From contig NZ_CP087114.1 in the NCBI RefSeq assembly GCF_022559585.1, positions 1,923,501-1,987,500 on the forward strand: 64,000 bases of DNA. The letters are read 5' to 3'. The stretch is from Bartonella machadoae. Lineage in GTDB: Bacteria > Pseudomonadota > Alphaproteobacteria > Rhizobiales > Rhizobiaceae. Shown piece by piece: positions 59,127 through 64,000 of this stretch; the first letter of the stretch is position 1; the number at the start of each line of letters is the position of its first letter. The notes beneath the pieces were generated by a model, which had not been told where the DNA came from, ran no database searches, and worked only from the letters and a program-made list of their open reading frames with translations. The position numbers and the translations under genes are program-made.

Positions 59127-60039
59127 CAGCTGGAGAACTATGGAGTGGATTTCACTTTGCCCATGAAATTTGTCGCCTTCTCAAAGTCACCTATTATCCG
59201 TTTGCATCTATCCTTGATGATGACACTTTAAGTGCAGCCATCGAAGAATTTTCCATCGATACGATAATATGCCTTCCAAGTTTTGCCGATAAGCTTATTA
59301 CGGTATCTCGGGGGAAAAAATTACAATCTCTAAAAACCCTATTTTATCTTGGAGAAACCTTTCAATCGCAATCTGCGTTGAAAGCAAATAATATAATTCC
59401 TGAATTACGTATTAAGCCTCTTGCTTATACTACTCAAGAAACGGGTCCAATAGGATTCCAGTGTTTCCTAGCTTAATGGTGACGTTTACCATCTTTACGA
59501 TCATATTCAAGTGAAATCAAATCCTAAAACTGATGAACTCATTGTATCGGTTTTTTATCCTGATGATGAGCCGCTACTCGAGCACGCTACAGGCGATATT
59601 GCTACCATTGCACGTAATCAATCATGTATTTGTGGATACCGCAGGTACACCTTACATCTTAAAAGGAAGAACACCAGCCTTTCATAATATCATGGGTGCT
59701 TCAATTTCTGTTCACGATTTCATAAATGTTTTGAATCTTCACGGTTGCAATATTTCAGCGACAGATATTCAGCTCATTATAATAAATCAATTTGAACAGG
59801 GTGTTGGAATTTTATTGTTCATTGATTCAAGTTATAACATTAAAAGAAGCGTTCTTTTATCATCGCTCTCATCTTCTTACATTATAAAAGATATTATCAA
59901 TAAATCAAAATTTTTTCATATTTGTTTTATAGGGAAACCGCACTTCATTCAGTCCACAAACTCTGCAAAAATAAAATCTTTTGTTCAAATTCCTGAATAT
60001 CCTATAATCCCTGATGGAAAATTAATAAAAATTAAATAA
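58968..60039 (+). pseudogene. Broken adenylate-forming ligase (PaaK-like)
   Basis: Fragments in several frames follow the order of AMP-binding ligases. A-T-G-G-T-T-R-I-P-K-A-L (P-loop) is at about 58990, then L-A-Y-T-T-Q-E-T-G-P-I-G-F-Q-C at about 59425, D-E-L-I-V-S-V-F ... A-T-G-D-I-A-T-I at about 59540-59610, and Y-I-L-K-G-R-T-P-A-F-H-N (A8-type motif) at about 59655. The last 168 codons (59533-60039) form one open frame. It resembles phenylacetate-CoA ligase / coenzyme F390 synthetase-type enzymes. Several frameshifts and stops make it a pseudogene. Confidence 0.7.
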
Positions 60040-62083
<2,044 letters not shown>

Positions 62084-62185
62084 ATATTTGATGATATAAC
62101 AATCGGTTATTTTTGTCGACGTGTTATTGTATTGCTTAATTTGTTTTGTTTTTGATGTATTGAGAAGATTACTCTATGCGCTTAG

Positions 62186-62304
62186 CAGACCTGGCGGCGA
62201 CTTACTCTCCCGTGCCTTAAGACAAAGTACCATCAGCGCTGGAGCGTTTCACGACCGAGTTCGGGATGGGATCGGGTGCGTTCACTCCGCCATAACCACC
62301 AAGT
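62186..62304 (-). rRNA. 5S ribosomal RNA
   Basis: On the minus strand the sequence runs from CTTGGTGGTTATGGCGGAG to GCCGCCAGGTCTGC, with the conserved CCCGATCCCATCCCGAACTC. It lies between 23S and tRNA-fMet, the usual alphaproteobacterial order. Ends are approximate by a few bases. Confidence 0.93.
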
Positions 62305-62392
62305 CAGCGAAGAGCATAGAGATAGAGAAGCTGTATTTTCTGATTTGTTTATTTGTTTATTTTTGTGTGAATGGATATAGGAAATGGGAACG

Positions 62393-64000
<1,608 letters not shown>

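Overview
The window is about 38% GC by eye and carries a chromosomal segment of an alphaproteobacterium of the genus Bartonella. The diagnosis rests on a complete VirB/VirD4 type IV secretion system (virB2-virB11 plus virD4) interleaved with Bep effector genes (Fic and BID domain proteins). This arrangement is known from lineage-4 Bartonella such as B. henselae, B. tribocorum and B. grahamii. I cannot fix the species from sequence alone.

Layout. 1-3.1 kb: ribF and an HAD-phosphatase gene on the minus strand; the 3' tail of ribF is repeated at least five more times in a 290-bp tandem array that runs off the left edge. 3.1-5.7 kb: non-coding, with a decayed integrase relic. 5.7-6.4 kb: a membrane-anchored nuclease-like protein. 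6.75-15.5 kb: the virB2-virB11 operon. 15.5-33.2 kb: bepA, bepB, virD4, bepC, bepD, bepE, bepF and a last locus coding for two Fic domains in a row, split by a run of eight C. Decayed antitoxin genes lie just upstream of the four Fic loci (bepA, bepB, bepC and the split locus). 33.7-38.7 kb: murJ, trpS, a universal stress protein gene and nfuA, whose 3' tail is repeated four more times. 39.5-48.4 kb: an MFS transporter gene, yjdM/phnA, groES-groEL with a CIRCE operator, fumC, pgm and a peroxiredoxin gene. 48.4-53.4 kb: hisS embedded among three integrase relics. 53.4-57.1 kb: pyrF, a membrane protein gene and an Abi-like pseudogene. 57.8-62 kb: a second MFS gene, a broken adenylate-forming ligase gene and a mosaic of small duplications. 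62.0-64.0 kb: the 3' half of an rRNA operon on the minus strand (23S, 5S, tRNA-fMet).

How it works together. VirB2-VirB11 build the envelope-spanning channel and pilus, with VirB4 and VirB11 as ATPases. VirD4 is the coupling ATPase that receives effectors through their C-terminal BID domain and basic tail. bepA, bepB, bepC and the terminal locus carry an N-terminal Fic (AMPylation-type) domain. bepD, bepE and bepF have replaced Fic with tyrosine-rich, phosphorylation-type segments and one or two BID domains. The relic antitoxin genes fit the known origin of these effectors from a bacterial FicTA toxin-antitoxin module.

The most unusual observations are: (1) a C8 tract that splits what would be one ~1030-residue effector with two intact Fic domains; (2) antitoxin relics at all four Fic loci, two of which can be rebuilt to 68-69 codons by single-base homopolymer corrections; (3) duplication of gene 3' ends at three unrelated housekeeping genes (ribF, nfuA, groEL) and in bepF; (4) at least five relics of one integrase family.
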